From Halieaceae bacterium (GTDB lineage: Bacteria; Pseudomonadota; Gammaproteobacteria; Pseudomonadales; Halieaceae), in contig CABYEX010000017.1 in NCBI GenBank assembly GCA_902518075.1, forward strand, positions 1 through 32,398: 32,398 bases of DNA, read 5' to 3'. Made by a program: the position numbers and the translations under genes. Of this stretch, positions 1-9,413 are shown one piece after another. The notes beneath the pieces were generated by a model. It was not told the DNA's origin. It searched no databases and saw only the letters and a program-made list of their open reading frames with translations. Each line of letters begins with the position of its first letter. Within the stretch, counting starts at the first letter, position 1.

Positions 1-1128
1 TAACAGCCGGTCCCGGCCGTTGAGATAGGCGCGCTCGGAAATCTCGTGGTAAGTCCGCACTTTCTCTGCGAACGCAAAGTAGGAGGTCGCGATCTTTTTC
101 GCCATGGGGTCGGTATTGACCAGTGCCTCGATCGCCACCTGACTGCTTTCATACAACGCGTCCATGACATCGTCCGGCAGCGGCAACACCTCGGTATCAA
201 ATTCGGAGAGCAAAATCTGCAAAGACTCGCTGTTGTTGGCAGTGAAATCATCCAACATATCGGTATTGGTAGCGCGCGCCGCGACCCGAACAATCGCCTG
301 CAGGTCCTCTGGTAGTGACGCCAGTGCCTCAGCATTAACAATGGTCTCAAGCATCGCACCCGGCTCATGCCATCCGGGGTAGTAGTAATAGTCTCCCACC
401 TCCATTAACCCCAGGGTGCGGTCGTTGTAGGGGCCGACCCATTCCACTGCATCGATCACACCGGTTTGCATGGAGGTGTATACCTCGCCCCCGGCTATGC
501 GCACCGCCGAGCCGCCTGCATCGTCAAACACCTCGCCGGCCAGTCCGGGAATCCGCATCTTTAACCCCTCTAGATCAGCGCGGTTATTGAGGCGAATATT
601 GAACCAGCCCGCCATCTGCACGCCGGTACTGCCGCCCGCAAAGGGCTCGACCCCGAAGGGCGCGTAGAGTTCTCGCCACAACTCAAGCCCACCGCCATAG
701 TGGAGCCAGCCGTTGGCCTCCTGCGCGGTCATGCCAAAGGGCACCGCGGTAAAAAAGACGGACGCCGGAATCTTGCCCTTCCAATAATAGGCGGCACCAT
801 GGCCAGCCTCGGCCACCCCTCTTGAGACAGCATCAAAGACTTCAAAAGCGGGCACAATCTCACCCGCACCAAAGACTTTGATGCGCAGCCGCCCACCCGA
901 GGCTTCGTTTACCCGTCGCGCGAAATTTTCCGGCGCCGCACCAAGGCCGGGTAGGCCCTTGGGCCAGGTGGTCACCAGCTTCCATTCGATGACCTCTACC
1001 GGGCCTTCCTGGCGCGCCGTTGCCGACTCAGGGCTCGCGATCCGATCTAGGGTCCAAAGAGCAATGACCGCCACCAAGGCAGCTGTGAGCCCCACGACGA
1101 CGACGGGAAGTACCTGTTTTTCGCGCAT
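1..1128 (-). CDS. TRAP transporter solute-binding protein (DctP/TakP-like), 3' end cut by window edge
   Basis: Periplasmic receptor that captures a carboxylate-type substrate for a tripartite ATP-independent transporter. Reading minus from the ATG at 1128, the frame stays open for 376 codons to the window edge. Residues about 7-25 form a hydrophobic, uncleaved-looking or slowly cleaved N-terminal signal/anchor, followed by a mature domain beginning near EWKLVTTWPKG. The segment MRIPG (Arg about 192) matches the arginine that contacts the substrate carboxylate in the DctP family, and the surrounding AGGSTGVQMAGWF and EWVGPYND segments resemble the TakP/FcbT1 (2-oxo acid or mannitol/chloroaromatic) branch. 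Typical members have about 360-370 residues, so only a short tail is missing. It starts 9 bp after the uvrD stop, so co-transcription is likely; the membrane partners (DctQ, DctM) would be expected further left. The substrate cannot be told from the sequence. Confidence 0.9.
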   Translation of the reverse strand, partial: MREKQVLPVVVVGLTAALVAVIALWTLDRIASPESATARQEGPVEVIEWKLVTTWPKGLPGLGAAPENFARRVNEASGGRLRIKVFGAGEIVPAFEVFDAVSRGVAEAGHGAAYYWKGKIPASVFFTAVPFGMTAQEANGWLHYGGGLELWRELYAPFGVEPFAGGSTGVQMAGWFNIRLNNRADLEGLKMRIPGLAGEVFDDAGGSAVRIAGGEVYTSMQTGVIDAVEWVGPYNDRTLGLMEVGDYYYYPGWHEPGAMLETIVNAEALASLPEDLQAIVRVAARATNTDMLDDFTANNSESLQILLSEFDTEVLPLPDDVMDALYESSQVAIEALVNTDPMAKKIATSYFAFAEKVRTYHEISERAYLNGRDRLL

Positions 1129-1137
1129 GCCCAGTCC

Positions 1138-3291
1138 TTAGAGTATCGTCAGGTTAGCGTATTGAAGCACAAGCCACTTACTGCCTTCATTGAAACTCAC
1201 CTCCACCCGGGCATTGCTGCCCTGACCCTCGAACTGGGTCACAACCCCCTCACCAAAAACCTGATGCAGCACGCGCCTGCCCAAATCGATGCCGGCAGGC
1301 GGCTCGGATAGTGAGGCATGAGCAAGTGAACCGACTGGGCGGGAGACAGCCCCGCTGAGGCGCACTTCTTCAATCAATTCTGCCGGGATCTCCCGGATGA
1401 ATCGCGAGGGCGTGTTGTACATATCGCTACCGTGGAGACGGCGGTTTTCAGCGTATGTGATTGCCAGTTTTTTCATCGCCCGGGTAATGCCAACATAGGC
1501 CAAACGTCGCTCTTCCTCGAGGCGACCAGGCTCTTCCAGTGACATCTGGTGGGGGAACAAGTTTTCCTCCATACCGGCAATGAACACCAGTGGGAACTCA
1601 AGACCTTTGGCAGAGTGCAGCGTCATCATCTGAATACTGTCTTCGTAGGGGTCGGCCTGGCCGTCTCCTGCGTCGAGTGCCGCACCGTCAAGGAACGCCT
1701 GCAATTGTGAGATTTCTTCGTCTTCAGGCTCGAACAAGCGCGTAGCCGTCACCAATTCCTGCAGGTTTTCGACCCGAGCCTGACCGCGCTCGCCTCTCTC
1801 TGACCGGTGGTAATTGAGGAGGCCACTCACCTCGATCACATGCTCGGTCAGCTCATCGAGCGGGAGCGTTTCTGAAGACCGATCGAAGTCGTCAATAAGC
1901 GCCTGAAAATTGCCGAGCGCGGTCAGCGCCCTGGCGGGCAACAGGCTCTGCTCGCGAGTGCGATGAATCGCCTGCCACATCGGGATCTGCTCGGCGCGCG
2001 CGACCTCGCGAATTTTCTCAACCGTTTTACTACCAATACCTCGGGGTGGTGTATTGAGGACCCGCTCTAACGCGGGATCATCGTCTCGCGTTTGCGCTAA
2101 CCGCAAATAAGCGAGTGCGTTGCGGATCTCAAGGCGTTCATAAAAGCGCTGGCCGCCATAAATTCGATAGGGAATGCCCTCCCGCAATAACGCCTCTTCC
2201 AACACCCGCGACTGGGCGTTCGAACGATACAAAATGGCAATCGAACGTCGGGGGTGCCCATCACCGAACCAGGTCTCGGCCTGCTCGACGATATAGCGCG
2301 CCTCATCTTGCTCGTTAAAGCCGGCATAGAGCGTGATAGGTTCGCCCCGCTCACCCTCTGTCCAGAGATTTTTGCCAAGCCGGCCCGCATTGCGTGCTAT
2401 CAGTCCGTTGGCTGCTTCAAGAATCGTTGCCGTAGAACGGTAGTTCTGCTCCAAGCGCACGGTCTCAGTACCGGCAAAGTCCTCCGAAAAGCGCTGGATA
2501 TTTTCGACTCTTGCGCCTCTCCAACCGTAGATTGATTGATCATCGTCACCGACTGCAACCACAGGAATCGTCTTCCCTGCCAGCACCCTGAGCCAGGCAT
2601 ATTGAATGGTGTTGGTGTCCTGAAACTCGTCGACCAGAATGGTTTTGAATCGCTGCTGGTAATGTTGCAACGTCTCCGGCGACTTCAACCACAATTCATG
2701 GGCTCGCAATAACAGCTCTGCGAAGTCAACCAACCCCCCCCGGTCACAGGTCTCCTCGTAGGCGGCATAGATACGCACCATGGTCTTGGCGTATAAATCC
2801 CCCTCCGGCGCCTCTATATGCCTAGCGCGCAACCCCTCGTCCTTTTGACCATTGATAAACCACTGCGCCTGCTTGGGTGGCCAACGCGACTCATCGAGAT
2901 CAAGCTCTCTACACATGCGCTTGACCACCCGTAGCTGATCATCGCTATCAAGAATCTGGAATTGCTGGGGCAGTCCTGACTCGCGCCAATGCGCTTTAAG
3001 GAGTCGATGCGCGAGGCCGTGGAAAGTCCCTACCCATAGACCATGGGTGGGCATCTGCAGCATGTCCTCTATACGGCCCCGCATTTCTCGGGCTGCCTTA
3101 TTGGTGAATGTGACGGCCAGCACGGAATGGGCTGAAAACCCCTCTGCCCGAATCAACCAGGCGATACGGTGCACGAGCACACGGGTTTTGCCAGATCCCG
3201 CACCTGCCAGCACTAACAGATTGCCGGACGAGGCGGTCACGGCCTCCCGCTGAGTAGTATTTAACGGGTTCAAAATATCCGATACATCCAT
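1138..3291 (-). CDS. uvrD: DNA helicase II UvrD
   Basis: Superfamily 1A 3'-to-5' DNA helicase acting in nucleotide excision repair, mismatch repair and clearing of RecA or stalled forks. The 717-residue protein has motif I GAGSGKT at 30-36, motif Ia TFTNKAA near 61, motif II DEFQDT at 221-226, and motif III GDDDQSIYGWRGA at 248-260. It also has motif IV/V/VI segments (EQNYRS, TLHSAKGLEF, VGITRA) and the C-terminal Tudor-like tail (GRRVLHQVFGEGVV). The C-terminal tail and the N-terminus MDVSDILNPLN favour UvrD over Rep. I chose the ATG at 3291 rather than an in-frame ATG 18 codons earlier because E. coli UvrD begins MDVSYLLDSLN. Length is close to the E. coli protein (720). No SD stands out and I saw no clear LexA box upstream. 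The downstream neighbour is the TRAP receptor. Confidence 0.97.
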   Translation of the reverse strand: MDVSDILNPLNTTQREAVTASSGNLLVLAGAGSGKTRVLVHRIAWLIRAEGFSAHSVLAVTFTNKAAREMRGRIEDMLQMPTHGLWVGTFHGLAHRLLKAHWRESGLPQQFQILDSDDQLRVVKRMCRELDLDESRWPPKQAQWFINGQKDEGLRARHIEAPEGDLYAKTMVRIYAAYEETCDRGGLVDFAELLLRAHELWLKSPETLQHYQQRFKTILVDEFQDTNTIQYAWLRVLAGKTIPVVAVGDDDQSIYGWRGARVENIQRFSEDFAGTETVRLEQNYRSTATILEAANGLIARNAGRLGKNLWTEGERGEPITLYAGFNEQDEARYIVEQAETWFGDGHPRRSIAILYRSNAQSRVLEEALLREGIPYRIYGGQRFYERLEIRNALAYLRLAQTRDDDPALERVLNTPPRGIGSKTVEKIREVARAEQIPMWQAIHRTREQSLLPARALTALGNFQALIDDFDRSSETLPLDELTEHVIEVSGLLNYHRSERGERGQARVENLQELVTATRLFEPEDEEISQLQAFLDGAALDAGDGQADPYEDSIQMMTLHSAKGLEFPLVFIAGMEENLFPHQMSLEEPGRLEEERRLAYVGITRAMKKLAITYAENRRLHGSDMYNTPSRFIREIPAELIEEVRLSGAVSRPVGSLAHASLSEPPAGIDLGRRVLHQVFGEGVVTQFEGQGSNARVEVSFNEGSKWLVLQYANLTIL

Positions 3292-3508
3292 GTGCGCAGT
3301 GTACCGGAATGGCGTGATCTGGCTGAAGCGACCAGCCAATGGCACAGTGCGGATGGCGGTTCCTTCGCATCGTTTTCATTGGTATAACGGTAAGGTATCT
3401 AACGGGTCTTTTGCGGCAACTTCCCGGTCGTAACAGCCCTACCGACATGCACGGTCAAGCGACCCGATGGCGCCCAGACGAACGCTTTACCTAAAAAGGA
3501 ACTCCACA

Positions 3509-3868
3509 ATGAAAATCCAAACTGCCTCACTACTGCTGGCGATCACTGTATTGCCCTATGCCACAGCTCAAGCATGTGACATGCCGGTGGCGCCGCCTAC
3601 CCCGGACGGCGGCAGCGCAACGCTAGAAGATATGATCGCCGCTCAAGGAGAAGTGAAGACCTTTCAGGCCGCTAACGCAGAATATCTTGAGTGCGTCGAT
3701 GACCTGATGGCGTCAGAAAAAGCGTCCGTTGCAGAGGGAGACAAAAGCGCTGAGGAGCGATTTGCGCTCGCTGCTGCGGACTATAACGCTGCGGTATCGC
3801 GTGAAGAGCAGGTGGCCGCTGATTTTAATGCTGCCATTCGCGCCTACAAGGCCGCCAATCCCAACTGA
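3509..3868 (+). CDS. Small exported protein of unknown function
   Basis: I do not recognise this family. The 119-residue product starts with a Sec-type signal peptide: MK, a hydrophobic core at about 5-20, and a likely cleavage after AQA (residue 22). The mature part has only two cysteines (23 and 62), which could form one disulfide, then an acidic, alanine-rich, mostly helical stretch (about 38-115) that could make a small coiled coil or helical hairpin. Cys23 follows AQA, which is a poor lipobox, so a lipoprotein is less likely. The ATG at 3509 is preferred to the start 14 codons upstream because it has AAGGA at 3496-3500 and places the signal peptide at the N-terminus. The gene stands alone, divergent from uvrD and convergent with the glmS-linked microprotein. 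Confidence 0.75.
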   Translation: MKIQTASLLLAITVLPYATAQACDMPVAPPTPDGGSATLEDMIAAQGEVKTFQAANAEYLECVDDLMASEKASVAEGDKSAEERFALAAADYNAAVSREEQVAADFNAAIRAYKAANPN

Positions 3869-4007
3869 ACCCACGAAGCCTTGATTGAGTCGGCGCCACA
3901 GTTGCAGCTAGCGTCGCTGTCTCCACCTCCTCACACGCGACTTGCCGTCGCTGCTACAAGTGGCGGATGGTGCTCGCCAAGTTCGAAGCGTTTTTGGTGT
4001 TATTATC
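3869..4007. other. Convergent intergenic gap with a small hairpin
   Basis: This gap lies between the exported protein gene (plus) and the microprotein gene (minus). It contains a perfect GCGAC-TTGCC-GTCGC hairpin at 3937-3951, with no T-tract on either side, so it does not qualify as an intrinsic terminator by eye. A T5 run at 4001-4005 follows only a 3-bp stem. I see no gene here. Confidence 0.4.
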
Positions 4008-4166
4008 TCAATGCTTGCGCTTTCGCCAATCGAGCGCGGCACCGATTGCAACACCTAGCGCAATCCAAATGGGCTCTCTTGTAAACACAAAAGCGACCGC
4101 CCCCATTGCTATGCCCGCGCCTATCCAGTTACCAGCAATACCAGAGCTTCCAGTTTTTTTATCCAT
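4008..4166 (-). CDS. 52-residue glycine-rich membrane microprotein downstream of glmS
   Basis: A short frame, ATG at 4166 to TGA at 4008-4010, reads as a plausible small inner-membrane protein. It has a polar N-terminus (MDKKTGSSG), a glycine-rich hydrophobic segment (about 10-28, NWIGAGIAMGAVAFVF), a short TREP turn, a second hydrophobic segment (about 33-45, IWIALGVAIGAALD) and a basic tail (WRKRKH). Small-xxx-small spacing of Gly and Ala suggests helix packing. It begins 17 bp after the glmS stop, with a GAGAAG-like SD about 8 bp before the ATG, so it is probably translated from the glmUS transcript. Similar two-segment glycine-rich hypothetical proteins occur in many bacteria, but I cannot assign a function. 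Confidence 0.65.
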   Translation of the reverse strand: MDKKTGSSGIAGNWIGAGIAMGAVAFVFTREPIWIALGVAIGAALDWRKRKH

Positions 4167-4183
4167 AAAATTCTTCTCACAGC

Positions 4184-6004
4184 TCATTCAACCGTGACAC
4201 TTTTAGCGAGGTTACGAGGTTTGTCGACGTCGGTGCCCCTCGCCACGGCCACGTGGTAGGACAACAGCTGCAACGCAATTGTAAAGACCACAGGTCCCGC
4301 CAGCGCACTGCAGCCGGGCATTTCCAGCACCCGGCAATCGGGTGCAGACTCATAACCGGCGTTGGCGCTCGCGAACACAAATAGCTGCCCGCCGCGCGCA
4401 CGCACTTCTTCCAGGTTGGAGCGCAGCTTTTCCATCAGTCGGTCATCAGGCGCCACCGCGACCACCGGCATATCATCATCAACTAGCGCCAAAGGCCCGT
4501 GCTTTAACTCACCCGCGGGGTAAGCCTCGGCGTGGATATAGGAAATCTCTTTGAGCTTGAGGGCTCCTTCCATGGCAATGGGGTAATAAATGCCCCTGCC
4601 CAAAAAGAGCGCATGGTGTTTATTTGTAAAGTGGTGCGACAACGCCTTTATTTGAGCGTCGTACTCAAGCACCGCCTCCGCAGCATCGGCCATCTCTTCG
4701 AGCGAGGCAGCCACCTCATGCCCTGACAGCACGCCCTCAGCGTGGTGGCGGGCAAGGCAAAGGGTGAGGTTCAATAGCGCAGCCAATTGCGTGGTGAAGG
4801 CCTTGGTTGAGGCCACCCCAATCTCGATGCCTGCTTGGGTGAGGTAGACCAGCTCACTGGCTCGCACCATCGCACTGTGATCCACATTACAAATTGCCAA
4901 GCGGGCGAGTACACGTTCAGGATCGACGTGCTCAAGCGCCGCTAATGTGTCAGCGGTTTCCCCCGATTGCGAGATACCTACCACCAACGTACTGGGCAAC
5001 GTTACTGACTCGCGATAGCGATACTCCGAAGCCACTTCCACCTGACAAGGTAACCCCGCCAATGACTCGATCCAGTGTCGGGCAACCAGCCCTGCGTGAT
5101 AACTCGTGCCACAGGCGAGAATCTGTACAGCGGCGACCTGTGGAAACACCTGTGCCGCCGCGGCCCCGAAAGCGTCGTCTTTCACGGAACCCTGTCTGAC
5201 GGTGTCGCGCAGGCGCGCGGGCTGCTCGAATATTTCCTTCAGCATGAAGTGTTCGTGACCGCCGAGCCCCTCGTCTTCAGTCTGAAGCGCCAGCCGGGTG
5301 GGCGCTCGTTCGGCGATCTGCCCTGTAGCATCGAGAATTCGGTAGCCGTCAGCGCTGAGTTCGGCGAGATCACCGTCTTCTAGATAGATAAACGTATCTG
5401 TCACAGAGCGGAGCGCCAGAGTATCGGAGCCTGCAAAATTTTCACCGATGCCAACACCGAGCACCAGAGGGCTGCCCTGTCTCGCTACCACAATGCGGTT
5501 TGGCGCTTCGCGGTCAACGATGGCCAGCGCATAGGCGCCCTCGAGCTGGGGTAAAACGTGCTGTACGGCGTCAAGCAAGCCTTTGCCCGAAGCCACGGCT
5601 GATTCAATCAGCTGGGCCACCACCTCTGTGTCGGTGTCGGAAATGCAGGCCCGCCCCCCTTTTACCAATTGCGCTCGCAACGCGCTGTGATTTTCAATAA
5701 TGCCGTTGTGAACGACCGCGATGCGCTCGTTAATGATATGCGGATGGGCATTGACGACAGACGGCTCGCCATGGGTCGCCCAGCGTGTATGGGCGATCCC
5801 GGTGCCGCCCTGTATGGGTGCCTCAAGCTGGGCCTCCTCAAGTGCTGAGACACGGCCCAGGCACTTGTGGCTGGATAGCTGTCCGCCACGATCGATGAGC
5901 GCGAGTCCCGCGGAGTCGTAGCCGCGGTATTCGAGCCTGCGCAGACCCTCAAGCAGAATCTCGGTGCAATCCCGCCGCGCGGCGACGGCCACAATGCCAC
6001 ACAT
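4184..6004 (-). CDS. glmS: Glutamine-fructose-6-phosphate aminotransferase (isomerizing) GlmS
   Basis: Makes glucosamine-6-phosphate from fructose-6-phosphate and glutamine, the entry step to UDP-GlcNAc for peptidoglycan and LPS. The 606-residue protein (E. coli 609) starts MCGIVAVAA, leaving Cys2 as the N-terminal nucleophile of the class II glutaminase domain (about 1-240). Two SIS sugar-isomerase domains follow, with ACGTSYHAG and GISQSGETADT in the first and GRGIYYPIAMEGALKLKE in the second. The tail KPRNLAKSVTVE is the conserved C-terminus. Its ATG overlaps the glmU stop by one base (TAATG), so translation is likely coupled. No room exists for a glmS ribozyme, in line with Gram-negative GlmS control by small RNAs, which is not visible here. 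Confidence 0.98.
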   Translation of the reverse strand: MCGIVAVAARRDCTEILLEGLRRLEYRGYDSAGLALIDRGGQLSSHKCLGRVSALEEAQLEAPIQGGTGIAHTRWATHGEPSVVNAHPHIINERIAVVHNGIIENHSALRAQLVKGGRACISDTDTEVVAQLIESAVASGKGLLDAVQHVLPQLEGAYALAIVDREAPNRIVVARQGSPLVLGVGIGENFAGSDTLALRSVTDTFIYLEDGDLAELSADGYRILDATGQIAERAPTRLALQTEDEGLGGHEHFMLKEIFEQPARLRDTVRQGSVKDDAFGAAAAQVFPQVAAVQILACGTSYHAGLVARHWIESLAGLPCQVEVASEYRYRESVTLPSTLVVGISQSGETADTLAALEHVDPERVLARLAICNVDHSAMVRASELVYLTQAGIEIGVASTKAFTTQLAALLNLTLCLARHHAEGVLSGHEVAASLEEMADAAEAVLEYDAQIKALSHHFTNKHHALFLGRGIYYPIAMEGALKLKEISYIHAEAYPAGELKHGPLALVDDDMPVVAVAPDDRLMEKLRSNLEEVRARGGQLFVFASANAGYESAPDCRVLEMPGCSALAGPVVFTIALQLLSYHVAVARGTDVDKPRNLAKSVTVE

Positions 6005-7371
6005 TAGTCGCTGTCCCCGGGTTTCTCGGGACGTTGCCAGCCGTCGACATTGCGCTGACGACCTCGTGCCACGGCTAGCTGGTCGGCTTTAACGTCGTCG
6101 GTGACGGTCGAGCCCGCGGCGACAAAGCCACCGGACTCAATAACAAGGGGCGCCACTAAAGTGCTGTTCGAGCCCACGAACACCCCCTCGCCGAGTGTGG
6201 TGCGGTGCTTGTTGGCGCCGTCGTAGTTGCAGGTAATCGTGCCCGCACCCACATTACTTTGACTACCGATGTCCGCGTCACCCAAATACGCCAAATGGTT
6301 AGCCTTAGTGGCCTTACCGACGCGCGTATTTTTCACTTCGACAAAGTTGCCGACCTTGGCCTGCTCGCCAATCACGGTGCCGGGACGAAGGCGCGCGTAG
6401 GGGCCAACGACCGCGTCTGAGAGCACTTCGGCGCCATCAATATAAGTAAAAGGTAAAACGCGGGCACCTGCGCCGATCTGCGCATCGCGCACAATGCAGT
6501 TAGCACCGATTGATACACCGTCACCTAGCGAGACGTTACCCTCGATCACCACATTCACATCGATGCGAACATCACGACCACATTCGAGACACCCGCGGAT
6601 ATCGAGCCGCGAGCCATCGCTAACCAAGACACCTCCGGTCATAAGTTGATCGGCCAGTGCCAGCTGGTGCTGGCGCTCGAGCTGCTCAAGCTGTTGCGGT
6701 GTGTTCACACCCTGGGTATCAAAATCGTTATCGGAACAAACCACTGTTACCGGCATATCGTCCTCCCGGGCCAGTCCGAGCACATCGGGCAAATAGTACT
6801 CTGATTGAGCATTGCGATTATCCACTCGGTCTAGCCAAGCACCCAACTGCTCGGCATTGGCCGCGAGCACCCCCGTGTGAATTTCCTGCAGGGATCGCTG
6901 CTCGCTCGTGGCGTCTTTTTCCTCCACCACGGCGACAAAGGCACCATTGTCGTCGCGCACCACCCGGCCATAGCCCGAAGGATTTTCGAGCGCGGCAGAC
7001 AACATGGCGATACCCCGATCGGCCGCGGCCACAACACCTTCTAGGGCGTCTTTTGTGATCAGCGGGACATCGCCAAAAAGCACCAGTACTGTGCTCGTGG
7101 GGTCGCAGGCATCCATCGCTTGTTGCACCGCGTGCCCCGTACCCAGCTGTTCAGCCTGCAAATGGCATTGCACATCGGGCGCACTTACCGTCGCCTCTAC
7201 CGCCTCGGCGCCATGACCCACGACCACGTGGATGCGCTCAGCGTTCAGGGCTCGGGCGGTTTGCAGCACGTGCGCCACCAGCGGCTGACCCGCGAGGGTA
7301 TGGAGCACTTTAGGGAGCGAGGATTGCATCCGGCTGCCCTGTCCGGCGGCCAAAATGATCACTTCCAGCAT
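6004..7371 (-). CDS. glmU: Bifunctional GlcN-1-P acetyltransferase / GlcNAc-1-P uridyltransferase GlmU
   Basis: Catalyses the last two steps to UDP-N-acetylglucosamine. The N-terminal pyrophosphorylase domain (about 1-228) opens with the nucleotide-binding signature LAAGQGSRM and LPKVLH. It also contains GTGHAVQQA and the metal-site region VLFGDVPL, where E. coli has GDVPL. The C-terminal part (about 250-440) is a left-handed beta-helix of hexapeptide repeats (IGANCIV, VGNFVEV, VGAGTITCNYDG) carrying the acetyltransferase site. Length 455 matches E. coli (456). It lies 123 bp downstream of atpC on the same strand and overlaps glmS by one base. I see no strong terminator in the atpC-glmU gap, so read-through from the atp operon is possible. 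Confidence 0.98.
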   Translation of the reverse strand: MLEVIILAAGQGSRMQSSLPKVLHTLAGQPLVAHVLQTARALNAERIHVVVGHGAEAVEATVSAPDVQCHLQAEQLGTGHAVQQAMDACDPTSTVLVLFGDVPLITKDALEGVVAAADRGIAMLSAALENPSGYGRVVRDDNGAFVAVVEEKDATSEQRSLQEIHTGVLAANAEQLGAWLDRVDNRNAQSEYYLPDVLGLAREDDMPVTVVCSDNDFDTQGVNTPQQLEQLERQHQLALADQLMTGGVLVSDGSRLDIRGCLECGRDVRIDVNVVIEGNVSLGDGVSIGANCIVRDAQIGAGARVLPFTYIDGAEVLSDAVVGPYARLRPGTVIGEQAKVGNFVEVKNTRVGKATKANHLAYLGDADIGSQSNVGAGTITCNYDGANKHRTTLGEGVFVGSNSTLVAPLVIESGGFVAAGSTVTDDVKADQLAVARGRQRNVDGWQRPEKPGDSD

Positions 7372-7494
7372 AGGTATCCGCTCAGGCGGCTAGGGAAGGC
7401 TCATCATTGACAACCACAGGGGGTTTGCAAGCGCAGACGGGAAGATGCGCAAACAAACACCAAAAAAAGCGGGTTTTGGGGCGGTGTGGTGTGC

Positions 7495-7923
7495 TTAACC
7501 GCGGCCGGCGCGGTTTTTGAGTTTGCGTAGCGCGGCGAGCTGTGCGGTCGCTTCTGCAAGCTGTGCGGAGGCGCGACCGTAGTCGATCTCTCCCTGTTGG
7601 TTCGCCAGCGCGTCCTCGGCATCTTTGCGCGCGGTCTCGGCCGCGGCCTCGTCGATGTCGTCGGCACGCACCGCCGTATCGGCCAGGACAGTCACGACGT
7701 CTCCCTGCACCTCAAGGAAGCCACCAGAGGCGTAGTAAACCTGTTCTTCTCCGCCCTGCTCAACGACCCGGATAGGCCCGGGGATCAGACGGGTCAACAA
7801 CGCAGCGTGCCCGAAAGACACGCCGAGCTCCCCCTCAACGCCGGTGGCCACCAGCAGCTCAACGGCACCCGAGTAAATCTGGGCCTCTGCACTGACAATG
7901 TCACACTGTAAGGTTGTCACCAT
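7495..7923 (-). CDS. atpC: ATP synthase F1 epsilon subunit
   Basis: Central-stalk subunit that couples rotation and inhibits ATP hydrolysis. The 142-residue protein (E. coli 139) has the N-terminal beta-sandwich (about 1-88: LQCDIVSAEAQIYSG, GELGVSFGHAALLT, GGFLEVQGDVVTVLADTA) and a C-terminal two-helix hairpin rich in Ala, Glu and Arg. It is the last gene of the atp operon, 20 bp after atpD. Its stop codon lies in a 7-bp inverted repeat (7497-7515). Confidence 0.97.
   Translation of the reverse strand: MVTTLQCDIVSAEAQIYSGAVELLVATGVEGELGVSFGHAALLTRLIPGPIRVVEQGGEEQVYYASGGFLEVQGDVVTVLADTAVRADDIDEAAAETARKDAEDALANQQGEIDYGRASAQLAEATAQLAALRKLKNRAGRG
7497..7515. repeat. Perfect 7-bp inverted repeat over the atpC stop codon
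   Basis: AACCGCG (7497-7503), a GCCGG spacer, then CGCGGTT (7509-7515). On the plus strand the right arm runs into TTTTT (7514-7518), the layout of an intrinsic terminator facing against the atp operon. On the minus strand, the direction of atp transcription, no U-tract follows, so it should not end atp transcripts. It could protect the 3' end of atpC or stop antisense transcripts; that is inference. Confidence 0.5.
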
Positions 7924-7943
7924 GACTCAATCCCTCGCCTGCT

Positions 7944-9356
<1,413 letters not shown>

Positions 9357-9413
9357 TCACATTCTGTGCAGCGGTCTCACCGCTGCGTGCTTTCATTCCA
9401 GAGAAGCGCCTAA

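Noticed and set aside
3237..3345. Upstream in-frame start of uvrD adding 18 residues
   Set aside because: The family N-terminus begins MDVS at the downstream ATG; the added residues are not typical.
4249..4256. CCACGTGG core within glmS, resembling the centre of parS
   Set aside because: Only the 8-bp centre matches; the TGTT and AACA flanks are missing.
7224..7231. CCACGTGG core within glmU, resembling the centre of parS
   Set aside because: The outer bases do not match, so ParB binding is not expected.
7404..7667. Open frame with Arg/Thr/Pro-rich product overlapping atpC
   Set aside because: It is an out-of-frame shadow of the well-supported atpC gene and has no family features.
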